The notes under the pieces were generated by a model, which worked only from the letters and a program-made list of their open reading frames with translations, was not told where the DNA came from and ran no database searches. Positions 49,629 through 57,916 of a DNA stretch of 64,000 nucleotides are shown here, piece after piece (positions within the stretch are counted from its first letter, which is position 1; each line of letters starts with the position of its first letter). This stretch comes from Raineyella sp034933565 (GTDB taxonomy: Bacteria > Actinomycetota > Actinomycetes > Propionibacteriales > Propionibacteriaceae): positions 1-64,000 of the forward strand of contig NZ_JAYFNG010000019.1 of the NCBI RefSeq assembly GCF_034933565.1, written 5' to 3'. A program made the translations under genes and the position numbers.

Positions 49629-50588
49629 CTAGCGGACGGGCGGGCGAGGCATCGCGATGCCCGCGAACAGGTCGTCCTCCGGCACGGTGGCGTCGGTGTG
49701 GTTGATCACCAGCTCGTAGTCCTCGGTCGGCCAGGCCTCCTTCTCGATCGCCAGCGGGCAGGCGAACCAGGCCCCCTCCGGGTCGATCTGGGTGGCATGG
49801 GCCAGGAGCGCCCGGTTGCGGACCTCGAAGTAGTCCGCGCAGGGCACCCGGGTGGTGATCCGGCGCTGGTAGGCCTCGTCCACCGGGTGGTGGGCCAGCC
49901 GTTCGTCGTACGCCCCGTCGAGGCCGCGGGCCTTCATCGCCTCATTGAGGCCGTGCCAGCGCCCGGCGGTCAGGGTCATCTGGTAGTACACCTTCGGCAC
50001 CTGCCAGGCAGGCCCCAGCTCCGGGGCGATCGCCGGGTCGGCCGCCTGGCGCACCGCCTCCATCGTCACCCGATGGGTCTGGATGTGGTCGGGATGCGGG
50101 TAGCCGCCCCGCTCGTCGTACGTCGTCACCACATGCGGGCGCAGCCTGCGGATGATCTTCACCAGTGGATGGGCCGCCTCGGCCGGGTCCAGGGTCGCGA
50201 AGGACCCCTCCGGCAGCGGCGGCAGCGGGTCACCCTCGGGCAGCCCCGAGTCGTGGTACCCGAGCCAGATCTGGTCGATGCCGAGAATGTCGCGGGCCAT
50301 GTCCATCTCGCGGCGCCGGACCTCGGGCAGGTTCGCGACGACCTCGGGCCGGTCCATCGCCGGGTTCAGGACGTCACCCAGCTCGCCACCGGTGCAGGTC
50401 ACCACCACGACGTCGACGCCCTCCGCCTCGTACCGCGCGGTGGTCGCGGCACCCTTGCTGGATTCGTCGTCGGGGTGGGCATGGACATGCAGCAACCGCA
50501 GCCGTTGGCCGAGGGCGTCCACTCGCAGCGCGGGGGACCACCCCCCAACGCTCGGATGGTCCTCGCGAGGCTCTTGCGGCGTGTTCAT
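49629..50588 (-). CDS. mca: Mycothiol S-conjugate amidase
   Basis: A 319-residue LmbE-fold zinc amidase. HVHAHPDDESSKGAAT and YPHPDHIQTHRVT carry the zinc ligands; GGELGDVLNP and ERGGYPHPDH are typical of Mca. It cleaves mycothiol conjugates of electrophiles to mercapturic acids and GlcN-Ins. MshB is the closest alternative, but the length, the C-terminal ITTRVPCADYFEVRNRALLAHATQIDP region and the DUF4307-greA neighbours favour Mca. GGAAGGAG precedes the ATG at 50588. Confidence 0.9.
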   Translation of the reverse strand: MNTPQEPREDHPSVGGWSPALRVDALGQRLRLLHVHAHPDDESSKGAATTARYEAEGVDVVVVTCTGGELGDVLNPAMDRPEVVANLPEVRRREMDMARDILGIDQIWLGYHDSGLPEGDPLPPLPEGSFATLDPAEAAHPLVKIIRRLRPHVVTTYDERGGYPHPDHIQTHRVTMEAVRQAADPAIAPELGPAWQVPKVYYQMTLTAGRWHGLNEAMKARGLDGAYDERLAHHPVDEAYQRRITTRVPCADYFEVRNRALLAHATQIDPEGAWFACPLAIEKEAWPTEDYELVINHTDATVPEDDLFAGIAMPRPPVR

Positions 50589-50889
50589 CGCCCACTCCTT
50601 CCCGTGACAGCCCGGACACCGGTGTGAATCCTGCCACGGTGGGGCAACCGATGCGGCCCCGCCGCTCCGTCCGTGCCGATCGAGGATCGCCCCGGCCACG
50701 CCGACCGCACCGTACGGACGCTGCCCCCACCCCGTACGGACGCTACCCATCCTGCCGACCGCGAGGACGACCGGGACACGCCGACCCTTGGGCCCGGCAC
50801 CGGCCGGCCCCACCACGGGGTCGCCCGGCGGACCGCCCTGGGTGGACCGGCGGACGGCCCGGGGCGATGGCGCGAGGCAGAATGGCCCC
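50589..50889. other. Divergent mca / DUF4307 intergenic region
   Basis: 301 bases. It holds the mca ribosome site at its left end and a duplicated CCGTACGGACGCT separated by a C-rich spacer (about 50711-50746). CAGAAT lies 6 bases before the DUF4307 GTG. No gene or further motif could be supported. Confidence 0.5.
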
Positions 50890-51321
50890 GTGGCAGCTAC
50901 GAAGATCCGGGCACTGAGCGACGACCCCGCCGACATCGACCGGATCGCCCGGCGCTATCCCGGCGGAGCGGCGCGGTCCACGCTCCTGCGGGTCGCCATC
51001 GCCGTCGCCGTCACCCTCGCCCTGGGCTGGTACCTGCAGGTGGCGTTCCGCAACTCGCAACGCCCGCCGGTGGAGGCCACGCTGACCGCGCACTGGGTGG
51101 TCGACGACCAGCGCGCCGGCTACACCCTCCAGATCGCCCGGACCGATCCGAGCCGCGCCGCGGTGTGTACCGTACGCGCCCAGGCCCAGAACTACGAGCA
51201 CATCGGCGACGCCGACGTCAACGTCCCGCCCTCGGACCAGCAGGTGGTCACCATCAGTGGCACGCTGCGGACGGTGCGCCGGGCCGACGCCGTGTACGTC
51301 GAGGGCTGCCACCTGGTGTAG
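50890..51321 (+). CDS. DUF4307 membrane-anchored protein
   Basis: A 143-residue protein with one N-terminal transmembrane helix (about 32-50) and an extracytoplasmic DUF4307 domain (ATLTAHWVVDDQRAGYTLQIARTD... CTVRAQAQ). The family is actinobacterial and of unknown function; its conserved place between mca and greA is recalled from M. tuberculosis (Rv1081c). The start is the GTG at 50890, next to a CAGAAT box with 6-base spacing and a weak GAGG. Confidence 0.83.
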   Translation: MAATKIRALSDDPADIDRIARRYPGGAARSTLLRVAIAVAVTLALGWYLQVAFRNSQRPPVEATLTAHWVVDDQRAGYTLQIARTDPSRAAVCTVRAQAQNYEHIGDADVNVPPSDQQVVTISGTLRTVRRADAVYVEGCHLV

Positions 51322-51389
51322 CCGGCGCGTACCGTCCGGGGCACCGACGCCTGCCGTACGGCGCCACAGGGGCCCTTCGGGGGGTGGGC

Positions 51390-51395
51390 TAGACT
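51390..51395 (+). promoter_or_regulatory. -10 box of the leaderless greA promoter
   Basis: TAGACT ends 6 bases before the ATG at 51402 with no Shine-Dalgarno. Confidence 0.55.
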
Positions 51396-51401
51396 GCGTG
51401 G

Positions 51402-51905
51402 ATGGCAGAGAACGTTACTGACACCGTGTTCCTGACTCAGGCGGCCCATGACAGGCTCATCGCCGACCTGGAGGCATTGAAGGGCAACCGGGAAGCGATC
51501 TCCCGGAAGATCGCCCAGGCCCGCGAGGAGGGCGACCTCTCCGAGAACGCCGGTTACCACGCCGCACGCGAGGAGCAGGGGCAGCAGGAGGCGAAGATCA
51601 CCGAGATCGAGCACATCCTGCGCACCGCCCAGGTCGGCGAGGGCCCGGCGGACACGGACGTCGTCGGCGTCGGCACAGTGGTGACGGTGGCCTGGGACGG
51701 GGACGAGGACGACAGCGAGTCGTTCTTCCTCGGTTCGCGCGAGAACGCGCTGCTCGACGCCTCGCTGGCCGAGACCGACGTGTACAGCCCGCAGTCCCCG
51801 ATCGGCCAAGCCGTCCTGGGCGCGCGGATCGGCCAGGCGGTCGAGTTCGACACGCCGACGGGGGCCACCGCGAGCGTGACCATCCTCAACATCGAAGCAC
51901 ACTGA
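51402..51905 (+). CDS. greA: Transcription elongation factor GreA
   Basis: A 167-residue GreA. The N-terminal coiled coil (LTQAAHDRLIADLEAL, then EEGDLSENAGYHAAREEQG with the tip acidic residues DLSEN) inserts into the RNA polymerase secondary channel. The C-terminal FKBP-like domain ends YSPQSPIGQAVLGARIGQAVEF. It rescues backtracked complexes by stimulating transcript cleavage. It follows DUF4307 by 80 bases with its own leaderless promoter. Two strong hairpins lie just downstream. Confidence 0.95.
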   Translation: MAENVTDTVFLTQAAHDRLIADLEALKGNREAISRKIAQAREEGDLSENAGYHAAREEQGQQEAKITEIEHILRTAQVGEGPADTDVVGVGTVVTVAWDGDEDDSESFFLGSRENALLDASLAETDVYSPQSPIGQAVLGARIGQAVEFDTPTGATASVTILNIEAH

Positions 51906-51911
51906 CACCCT

Positions 51912-51940
51912 CGGGGCCCCACCACATGGTCGGGGCCCCG
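51912..51940 (+). terminator. greA terminator hairpin 1
   Basis: CGGGGCCCC (51912-51920) and GGGGCCCCG (51932-51940) form a perfect 9-bp stem with an 11-base loop, 7 bases after the greA stop. No T-tract. Confidence 0.6.
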
Positions 51941-51945
51941 ATGTC

Positions 51946-51995
51946 CTCAGGGCGTACGGCCCGGTGCCTGTCATCACCGGTGCGTACGCCCTGAG
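51946..51995. terminator. Large hairpin between convergent greA and the YvlB-like gene
   Basis: Left arm CTCAGGGCGTACG-GC-CCGGTG (51946-51966) pairs with CACCGG-TG-CGTACGCCCTGAG (51975-51995): 19 of 21 pairs around an 8-base loop. It probably ends transcription from both sides. Confidence 0.65.
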
Positions 51996-52008
51996 TCGCG
52001 TGCGGGCT

Positions 52009-53172
52009 TCAGGCCTCCGGTTCCGGGTCGTCGCCGACCCTGACCCCGGCGTGGCCCATCACCACGCCGACGTCGAGCCGGGCGGACCCGTTACCCATCA
52101 CGACCTGGTCCCCGGCGCCGGTGTGGCGCCCCGACCAGCTGACCCGGCCCAGCTGGGCGTCGGCGACGACGGTCACGTTCGACTCATCGCCCAGCCGCAG
52201 CGACAGTTGTCCCGATTCGACGCGGATCCGCGACCGGCCCGACCGGACCGTCCCGCTCATCTGCACGATGGCGGCCTGGAGCAGCGCGTCCTCGACCATC
52301 TCGAAGCCCTCGATGGTCGCCGCGCCGGCGGTGAGCCGGACCCGGCCGAGCCGCGGCACATTGGAGAGGTGCAGGTTGCCACCGGTCACCTCGACGTCCA
52401 GCAGGAGCGCCGGGTTCATCCGGATCAGCAGTTCGCCACCGCGGCCCTTCAGCAGCTGGTCGAAGCCGCGCGGCGGGGGCAACAGCTTCACGCCGCCCAG
52501 GTGTGGCCGGAAGTCGCCCTCGGCGCTGATCTCGATCACGTCGGCGTTGCGCCGCAGGACATGCTCCCCGGTGACGTGGCAGGTGGTCACCGATGGGTCG
52601 ACGACGATCCGGACCCGTTTGCCGGTGACCCGCACCGAGACCCGCTCGACGCCGCTCGTCCGACCCGCCTGGCCGCCCGGTGTGGCCTGTCCGCCGGTGG
52701 CGGCGGCGGTCCGGGGATGGCCGCCTGCCGCCCCGGCCGCGGCGTCGGCGGCCTTCACCGCCGCCTGCCGGGCGCTGCGGAAGACGTCGCGCAGATAGTC
52801 GCCGGCGGCCTGCGCCGCGCTGGCGGTCTGGGCCCAGGTCTCAGAACTGGACGGGCCGCTGTCCTCGGTCGGCTCCTCGGCGGCTGCCTCGGTCCCGGCG
52901 TCACCCGTCCCGGCTGCCGCGGCCTCGGGGGACTCGGGTGCCTCGGGCGCAGCGGCGCCGCCTGTGCCCGGTCCGGCCGCGCCGCCCTCGACCGGCTGCC
53001 CGGGCGCGCTGGCCTCGTCGGGGGCACCAGCCGTACGATCATCCGCCCCGGCGCCCTCCGGCTGCGGGGGCGTGCCGCCCTGGAGCTCCTCGATCAGGCG
53101 ACTTGCCTCTGCGGTGTCGATCCTGCCGGCGGCGAGGTCTGCCAGGATCCGGGTCAGGTCAGGCGTGTCCAT
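52009..53172 (-). CDS. YvlB/LiaX-like protein with C-terminal DUF4097-type beta-helix
   Basis: A 387-residue protein. The first 30 residues (LTRILADLAAGRIDTAEASRLIEEL) resemble the YvlB/LiaX or SHOCT-like helical hairpin. A long Ala/Pro/Glu/Gly-rich linker (about 30-165) follows. From about 165 the protein becomes beta-rich (VSVRVTGKRVRIVVDPS... RIRVESGQLSLRLGDESN) like DUF4097 adhesin-type domains. YvlB/LiaX proteins take part in envelope-stress sensing; that role is inference here. The ATG at 53172 follows TAAGGT by 6 bases (minus strand). Confidence 0.6.
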   Translation of the reverse strand: MDTPDLTRILADLAAGRIDTAEASRLIEELQGGTPPQPEGAGADDRTAGAPDEASAPGQPVEGGAAGPGTGGAAAPEAPESPEAAAAGTGDAGTEAAAEEPTEDSGPSSSETWAQTASAAQAAGDYLRDVFRSARQAAVKAADAAAGAAGGHPRTAAATGGQATPGGQAGRTSGVERVSVRVTGKRVRIVVDPSVTTCHVTGEHVLRRNADVIEISAEGDFRPHLGGVKLLPPPRGFDQLLKGRGGELLIRMNPALLLDVEVTGGNLHLSNVPRLGRVRLTAGAATIEGFEMVEDALLQAAIVQMSGTVRSGRSRIRVESGQLSLRLGDESNVTVVADAQLGRVSWSGRHTGAGDQVVMGNGSARLDVGVVMGHAGVRVGDDPEPEA

Positions 53173-53259
53173 GCGTCAACCTTAGGAGCGGACCCTGACC
53201 CACCCCACCCCGGCTCGGGTCGAATCAGGGCCGGGTCAGGGTCCGGTTCCGGTGCGGAG

Positions 53260-54642
53260 TCAGACCTCCCGTACCCGGCGCCGTCGGCGCGGCTCCAGGT
53301 CGGCGGTCGTCAGGCGGTCCGGGTCGAGCTGCAGGGCCAGTGTCTCCTCGGTCCCACCGCCGAGCGCATTGCTCGCCACCACGTCGGCAGGGGTGAGGCG
53401 CAGGTCGCCGGCCGGTGCCAGGTGGAGCCAGTCGCGGCCCCCGACGGAATCGGTGAAGGCCTTGAGGAAGGCCAGCACGGGCACGGCCACGACCGCCCCG
53501 GCGATCCCGCCGAGGGTGACACCGATGCTGATGCCGAGCAGGATCGCGAGCGGATGCAGCGACACGGCCTTGCCCATCAGGAACGGCTGCAGGACATTGC
53601 CCTCGAGCTGCTGCACCAGCACCACCACACCGAGCAGGATGAGCGCGGCGACCCAGCCCTTGGTGACCAGCGCGATCAGGACGCCCACCGCGCCGGCGAC
53701 GACGGCACCGACGATCGGGACGAACGCGGCCAGGAAGGTCAGCGCGCCGATCGCGCCCGCCATCGGCACCTGCAGGGCGAGGGCCCCGATCATGATGCCG
53801 AGGGCGTCCACCGCGGCGACCACGACGGTGGATCGTACGTAGTCCATCAGCGCCTTCCAGCCCAGCGTGGCGCCACGGTCAATGGCGGGACGGGCCCGCT
53901 TGGGCACGATCCGCAGGCACGAGGACCAGAGGAACCGGCCGCTGTAGAGGAAGAAGAACAGCGCGAAGAGCGCGGTGAAGGCGCCGGCGAAGAAGCTCGC
54001 CACCGACGAGCCCACACCGGCGGCGACACCGAGGATCTGCCCCGCCCAGGACTGCAGCTTGTCGGGGATCTGCCCGGTCAGGTGACCGATCGCCCCCTGC
54101 ACCTGATCGGGTGCGAGCTGCAGCGGGCCGTTGCTCAACCAGGCGATGAGCTGCATGATGCCGGCCTGGGAGGAGCTCACCAGCGTGGGCCCCTGGGTGG
54201 CGACCTGCAGGATGATCCCGGACAGCACGCCCAGGACGACCACCAGTCCGACGACCAGGCTGAGTCCGGCGGCGGCCGCCCGAGCGACCCCGTGGCGCAC
54301 CAGCCAGGCCTTCGGCGGGGTGAGCAGGGCCGCCAGCAGGATGGCGACCGCCAGCGGGACGGTGAGACCCGAGAAGTAGCGCAGTACGTTGCCCAGGGCG
54401 ACGACCCCGACGCCGATCAGCAACACCCGCCAGGTCCAGGAGGCGGCCACCCGGACCGGAGCCGGGACCGAGGCGGCCGGGACCGATGCCGCCGCCGAAG
54501 CCATGGCCGGGCCCGACTGCCCGGCCTGGGGCTCCGCCGGCCCGTGCCGGACGGGGTCGGACGGGGCCGGTGCGGGCACGCCGGCTGCGGCGGTGGGCTC
54601 CGGAGGCTCGGCAGCGGCCCCCCGATCGGTGTTGTGATCCAC
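53260..54642 (-). CDS. AI-2E family transporter (PerM-like membrane protein)
   Basis: A 460-residue polytopic protein of the AI-2E/PerM family. An Ala/Pro-rich N-terminal tail (about 65 residues) leads to a paired-helix region, a central extracytoplasmic segment and then LTFLAAFVPIVGAVVAGAVGVLIAL and EGNVLQPFLMGKAVSLHPLAILLGISIG, the conserved family core. Members export autoinducer-2 or Na+/H+ in some bacteria; the substrate is unknown here. Start is the GTG at 54642 with CAGGAG upstream. The basic C-terminal RRRRRVREV is unusual. The upstream gap to 54878 contains degenerate GCGCGGCGGCC repeats. Confidence 0.86.
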   Translation of the reverse strand: MDHNTDRGAAAEPPEPTAAAGVPAPAPSDPVRHGPAEPQAGQSGPAMASAAASVPAASVPAPVRVAASWTWRVLLIGVGVVALGNVLRYFSGLTVPLAVAILLAALLTPPKAWLVRHGVARAAAAGLSLVVGLVVVLGVLSGIILQVATQGPTLVSSSQAGIMQLIAWLSNGPLQLAPDQVQGAIGHLTGQIPDKLQSWAGQILGVAAGVGSSVASFFAGAFTALFALFFFLYSGRFLWSSCLRIVPKRARPAIDRGATLGWKALMDYVRSTVVVAAVDALGIMIGALALQVPMAGAIGALTFLAAFVPIVGAVVAGAVGVLIALVTKGWVAALILLGVVVLVQQLEGNVLQPFLMGKAVSLHPLAILLGISIGVTLGGIAGAVVAVPVLAFLKAFTDSVGGRDWLHLAPAGDLRLTPADVVASNALGGGTEETLALQLDPDRLTTADLEPRRRRRVREV

Positions 54643-54865
54643 GCGGTCACTCCTGGAACGTCGCTGGGTGTGGCACTCCCAAACCTACCGGCATCCCGGC
54701 CGGCCCACTCCGCCATGACGGGAGCGGCGCCGAGCCGCGCGGCGGCCGGACTCCCCTGTCCTGCGCAGCGGCCCGATGCGCACTGCGGCGCGGCGGCCGG
54801 GCTGCCATCCTGCGCGGCGGCCCGAAGCGCCATCCCGCAGCAGCTACCCGGGCCCCGCTGCGCAC

Positions 54866-54871
54866 TAGACT
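54866..54871 (+). promoter_or_regulatory. -10 box of the MFS-udg operon promoter, leaderless
   Basis: TAGACT ends 7 bases before the GTG at 54879; no ribosome-binding site precedes it. Confidence 0.5.
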
Positions 54872-54878
54872 GCCCCCG

Positions 54879-56108
54879 GTGATCCGTCCCGCACTCCCCC
54901 GGCGCCCCCGCGCCGACCGCCTCCCGGCAGACGTGTACGTGCTCGGGGTCATCTCCTTCTTCGTGGCCGTCGGCTTCGGCGTCGTCATCCCGGTGCTGCC
55001 GGTCTTCGCCCGGTCGTTCGGGGTGGGCCAGCTCGAGACCGGACTGGTCATCTCCGCGTTCGCCGTGATGCGACTGGTCACCAGCCCACTGACCGGGCCA
55101 CTGATCGACCGGTCCGGCGAGCGGGTCGTCCTCACCCTCGGGATCCTCATCGTCGCGGCCTCCAGCGCGGCCATGGGGCTGGCCCACACGTACGGGCAGC
55201 TGCTCGTCTTCCGGGCCGCCGGGGGCATCGGGTCGTCGATGTTCAGTGTCTCGGCGATGACCCTGCTGATCCGGTCGGTGCCGGACTCGCACCGTGGCCG
55301 GGCCACCGGGACGTTCCAGACCGGCTTCCTGATCGGCAACATGACCGGCCCGGCGGTCGGCGGGCTGCTCGCGGCGGTCTCGATCCGGGCGCCGTTCTTC
55401 TTCTACGCCATCACCCTGGTCGCGGCCGCGGCCGTCGGGCTGGTCCGACTGGGCGGCACCCGGGCGGTGACCGCCGACGCCGAGCGCCCGGCACCGGCGC
55501 AGCCGGCCCGCCGCTTGCGGAGCTTCCTCGCCGACTCCCGCTATCAGGCCGCGCTGGCCTGCAACTTCGCCAACGGCTGGGCCTCGTACGGCATCCGCAG
55601 CTCGCTCACCCCCGTGCTGGTCGTCGAGGTGCTGCACCGTGACCCGGTCTGGACCGGTCTGGCGATCGCGATCGCATCGGTGGTGCAGACCATCGCGCTG
55701 CGACCGGCCGGGCTGTTCGTCGACCGGGTGGGCCGCCGGCCCGCGATGATCATCGGCAGCCTGGTCGGGGGCGCCGCGATGCTGGCGGTCGCGTTCGTCC
55801 CGGACATCTGGAGCCTGATCGGCGTGCTGTGCGTGTACGCCCTGGCCGTGTCGCTGATGGGCACCGCCCCCGCGGCGACCGTCGGCGACATCGCCGGGCC
55901 CCGCTCGGGCACGCCGGTCGCGGTGTTCTCGATGGCCGCCGACACCGGACAGATCCTCGGCCCGATCCTCGCCGGCATCATTGCCGACCGGGTCGGCATC
56001 CGGTACGCGTACGTGACGGCTACCCTGCTGATGGGCCTGGCTGCGCTCGCCTCCGCGCGGATGCCGCGCCGGACGCCGGCCGACCCTGCGAAGGAGACCG
56101 TACGATGA
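54879..56108 (+). CDS. MFS transporter
   Basis: A 409-residue major facilitator with 12 predicted helices. The loop 2-3 motif GPLIDRSGERVVLTLG and its pseudo-repeat FVDRVGRRPAMIIGS mark the two halves; GRATGTFQTGFLIGNMTGPAVGG resembles motif C of drug-efflux DHA1 antiporters. A multidrug or metabolite exporter is likely; the substrate is unknown. The GTG at 54879 lies 7 bases past TAGACT. Its stop overlaps the uracil-DNA glycosylase start as ATGA. Confidence 0.87.
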   Translation: MIRPALPRRPRADRLPADVYVLGVISFFVAVGFGVVIPVLPVFARSFGVGQLETGLVISAFAVMRLVTSPLTGPLIDRSGERVVLTLGILIVAASSAAMGLAHTYGQLLVFRAAGGIGSSMFSVSAMTLLIRSVPDSHRGRATGTFQTGFLIGNMTGPAVGGLLAAVSIRAPFFFYAITLVAAAAVGLVRLGGTRAVTADAERPAPAQPARRLRSFLADSRYQAALACNFANGWASYGIRSSLTPVLVVEVLHRDPVWTGLAIAIASVVQTIALRPAGLFVDRVGRRPAMIIGSLVGGAAMLAVAFVPDIWSLIGVLCVYALAVSLMGTAPAATVGDIAGPRSGTPVAVFSMAADTGQILGPILAGIIADRVGIRYAYVTATLLMGLAALASARMPRRTPADPAKETVR

Positions 56109-56791
56109 GCCGCTTGCCCCTGCACGACCTGGTGGCGCCGGACTGGGCCGAGGTGCTGGCCCCGGTGGAGCCGGTCGTGACCCGGATGGGTGACTTCCTG
56201 CGCGCCGAGCTGGCCGCGGGACGTGGCTACCTGCCGGCCGGTGACCGGGTGCTGCGGGCGTTCAGCCGGCCGATGGCCGATGTCCGGGTGCTGATCGTCG
56301 GCCAGGATCCGTACCCCACGCCGGGCCACCCGGTGGGGCTGAGCTTCTCCGTCGCGCCGGACGTGCAGCCGCTGCCGGCCAGCCTGCGCAACATCTACGC
56401 CGAGCTGCACAGTGACCTGGGCATCGAGCCCGCGCCGAACGGTGACCTCACCGGCTGGTTCGAGCAGGGCGTGCTGCTGCTCAACAGGTGCCTCACCGTC
56501 CAGCCCGGCAAGCCCGCCTCGCATCGCGGCAAGGGGTGGGAGGAGGTCACCGAGACGGCGATCCGTGCCCTGGCCCGGCGCGGCGGCCCGCTGGTGGCGA
56601 TCCTGTGGGGCCGCGATGCCCGCAACCTGGCGTCGATGCTGGCCCCGGTGCCGGTGATCGAGAGCGCCCACCCCTCGCCGCTCAGCGCGCGCAACGGGTT
56701 CTTCGGTTCCCGGCCGTTCAGCCGGGCCAACGCCCTGCTGGTGGAACAGGGCGGTCAGCCGGTCGACTGGGACCTGCGCCACCGGGCCTGA
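56105..56791 (+). CDS. ung: Uracil-DNA glycosylase (family 1)
   Basis: A 228-residue family 1 UDG. The water-activating motif GQDPYPTPGHPVGLSFS, the LLLNRCLTV segment, VAILWGRDA and the DNA-intercalation motif HPSPLSA are all present. It removes uracil arising from cytosine deamination. The ATG at 56105 overlaps the MFS transporter stop by 4 bases, an unexpected operon partner. Downstream lies a long inverted repeat before the convergent nitrobindin-like gene. Confidence 0.93.
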   Translation: MSRLPLHDLVAPDWAEVLAPVEPVVTRMGDFLRAELAAGRGYLPAGDRVLRAFSRPMADVRVLIVGQDPYPTPGHPVGLSFSVAPDVQPLPASLRNIYAELHSDLGIEPAPNGDLTGWFEQGVLLLNRCLTVQPGKPASHRGKGWEEVTETAIRALARRGGPLVAILWGRDARNLASMLAPVPVIESAHPSPLSARNGFFGSRPFSRANALLVEQGGQPVDWDLRHRA

Positions 56792-57114
56792 TCGGCCGGG
56801 ATATACGGTCGGGCTCGCCGGTCGGGGGCGCCGGGGCCCACGGACGTCGGGCTCGCCCGGGGCCACGGACGTCGCCGGACCCCAGCCGCTTCGATCCCAG
56901 CCGCCCCGCCCCCAACCGCTTCGATCCCACAAAGCCGCCGCGCTCTCATTTCGCCGCGGCTTGCCAGCGGGCCGCAGCGAAATGAAAGCGCGGCGGCTGA
57001 CGGATATCGCAGCGGCTACGGCCATCCCGGCATGACGTCGGACCGGCACCCCGCCCGGGTTCGACCCGATCAGCCAGGTCGTCAACCCCGGCACGGCACC
57101 CGGCTCGACGCGGC
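56792..57114. other. Convergent ung / nitrobindin-like intergenic region
   Basis: 323 bases. The left part has duplicated CACGGACGTCG (spaced 32 bases) and duplicated CCGCTTCGATCCCA segments. The middle holds the long hairpin at 56933-56998. No gene is supported on either strand. Confidence 0.6.
56933..56998. repeat. Long imperfect hairpin (inverted repeat), possible bidirectional terminator
   Basis: A 22-base left arm (56933-56954, AGCCGCCGCGCTCTCATTTC...) pairs with 56977-56998 at 21 of 22 positions. Five more pairs (GCGGC/GCCGC) extend it inward, leaving a short loop. The ATTTCGC/GCGAAAT segment is strikingly AT-rich for this genome. Confidence 0.75.
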
Positions 57115-57588
57115 TCAGGCCTGGCGCACCAGGCGGGACGCGAGGTGGCGGGCCATCGGCTGCCCCACGGCCTCCATGTCGAGGACCGTGTCGAGGGTGT
57201 CGCCCACGATCCGGTACGTACGCTTCGACGCCGAGACGTCCTTGGCGGTCGAGGTCGACCAGACCCGCGCGTCCAGCTCCAGCGAGAGTCCGTCATCGTC
57301 CGACCGCAGTGTGCCCTCGGCCAGCTCGACCTGACCGGTCGGCAGGGCGAGGACGAACTCGACGTGCCCGTCACCGGTGTGGCGCAGGTAGCCGGTCTCC
57401 ATGTGCAGGGGCCGGCCATCGGCGGAGCGGGTGCGCTGGGTGTAGACGAGGAACGGCTTGCCGACGAAGGCGAAGGTGATCTCCTCGTGGTACGGGAACG
57501 ACGCGACGGTCGGGTATTCCCCGACGCCTTCGCCGGCCCAGGTGCCGACCAGCCGGGCGAGCGGGACAAGGTTGGGAGTGAGCTCCAT
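57115..57588 (-). CDS. FABP-like heme-binding protein (nitrobindin family)
   Basis: A 157-residue beta-barrel of the nitrobindin/DUF1794 family. LVGTWAGEGVGEYPT near residues 13-27 is the hallmark GTWxGxGxGxYP motif, followed by YHEEITFAFVGKPFLVYTQRT. A C-terminal His (QPMARHLASRL) may be the heme ligand. Nitrobindins bind ferric heme and can isomerise peroxynitrite. The ATG at 57588 lies 6 bases after TACGAT (57595-57600, minus strand), so the mRNA is likely leaderless. Confidence 0.85.
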   Translation of the reverse strand: MELTPNLVPLARLVGTWAGEGVGEYPTVASFPYHEEITFAFVGKPFLVYTQRTRSADGRPLHMETGYLRHTGDGHVEFVLALPTGQVELAEGTLRSDDDGLSLELDARVWSTSTAKDVSASKRTYRIVGDTLDTVLDMEAVGQPMARHLASRLVRQA

Positions 57589-57618
57589 GCCAGGATCGTA
57601 GCGACTCCCCTCGATGCC

Positions 57619-57637
57619 CCTGGGGGCATCCCCCAGG
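57619..57637. other. 8-bp perfect hairpin near the nitrobindin promoter
   Basis: CCTGGGGG and CCCCCAGG flank a 3-base CAT loop, 20 bases upstream of the -10 box of the nitrobindin-like gene. It may be a regulatory structure. Confidence 0.5.
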
Positions 57638-57640
57638 ACG

Positions 57641-57752
57641 GGAACATCGTCGAGCCCGGGGCGTGACGCCGATCCCCTCACGACCGGCGGCCTCCTCAAT
57701 CCCGGTGAGGATCGTGGAACATCGTCGAGCCCGGGGCGTGACGCCGATCCCC
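57641..57752. repeat. Perfect 37-bp direct repeat upstream of msrA
   Basis: The same 37 bases (GGAACATCGTCGAGCCCGGG...) occur at 57641-57677 and 57716-57752, 75 bases apart and with no mismatch. They lie in the divergent region between the nitrobindin-like gene and msrA. Confidence 0.92.
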
Positions 57753-57824
57753 ACCGGCCGGTCCCCACGGTGACATCACCGGACCCCGGACGCGGTGCCG
57801 CCGCAGAACTTCACCGCAGTACAC

Positions 57825-57859
57825 CGCACGCACCGCACCGCACGCACCGCACCGCACCG
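57825..57859. repeat. 14-bp tandem repeat upstream of msrA
   Basis: CGCACGCACCGCAC occurs twice in tandem (57825-57852), with a partial third copy to 57859. Confidence 0.85.
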
Positions 57860-57916
57860 AGCGCCCGGCCACCCCGGGTGCTGGTCCGTGTGGTGCCCGG
57901 CGCCTACCCTCGGGGC

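Noticed and set aside
51964..54882. A 972-codon plus-strand frame opposite the YvlB-like and AI-2E genes
   Set aside because: Same reason: a product of third-position GC bias, with no recognisable domain or ribosome site.
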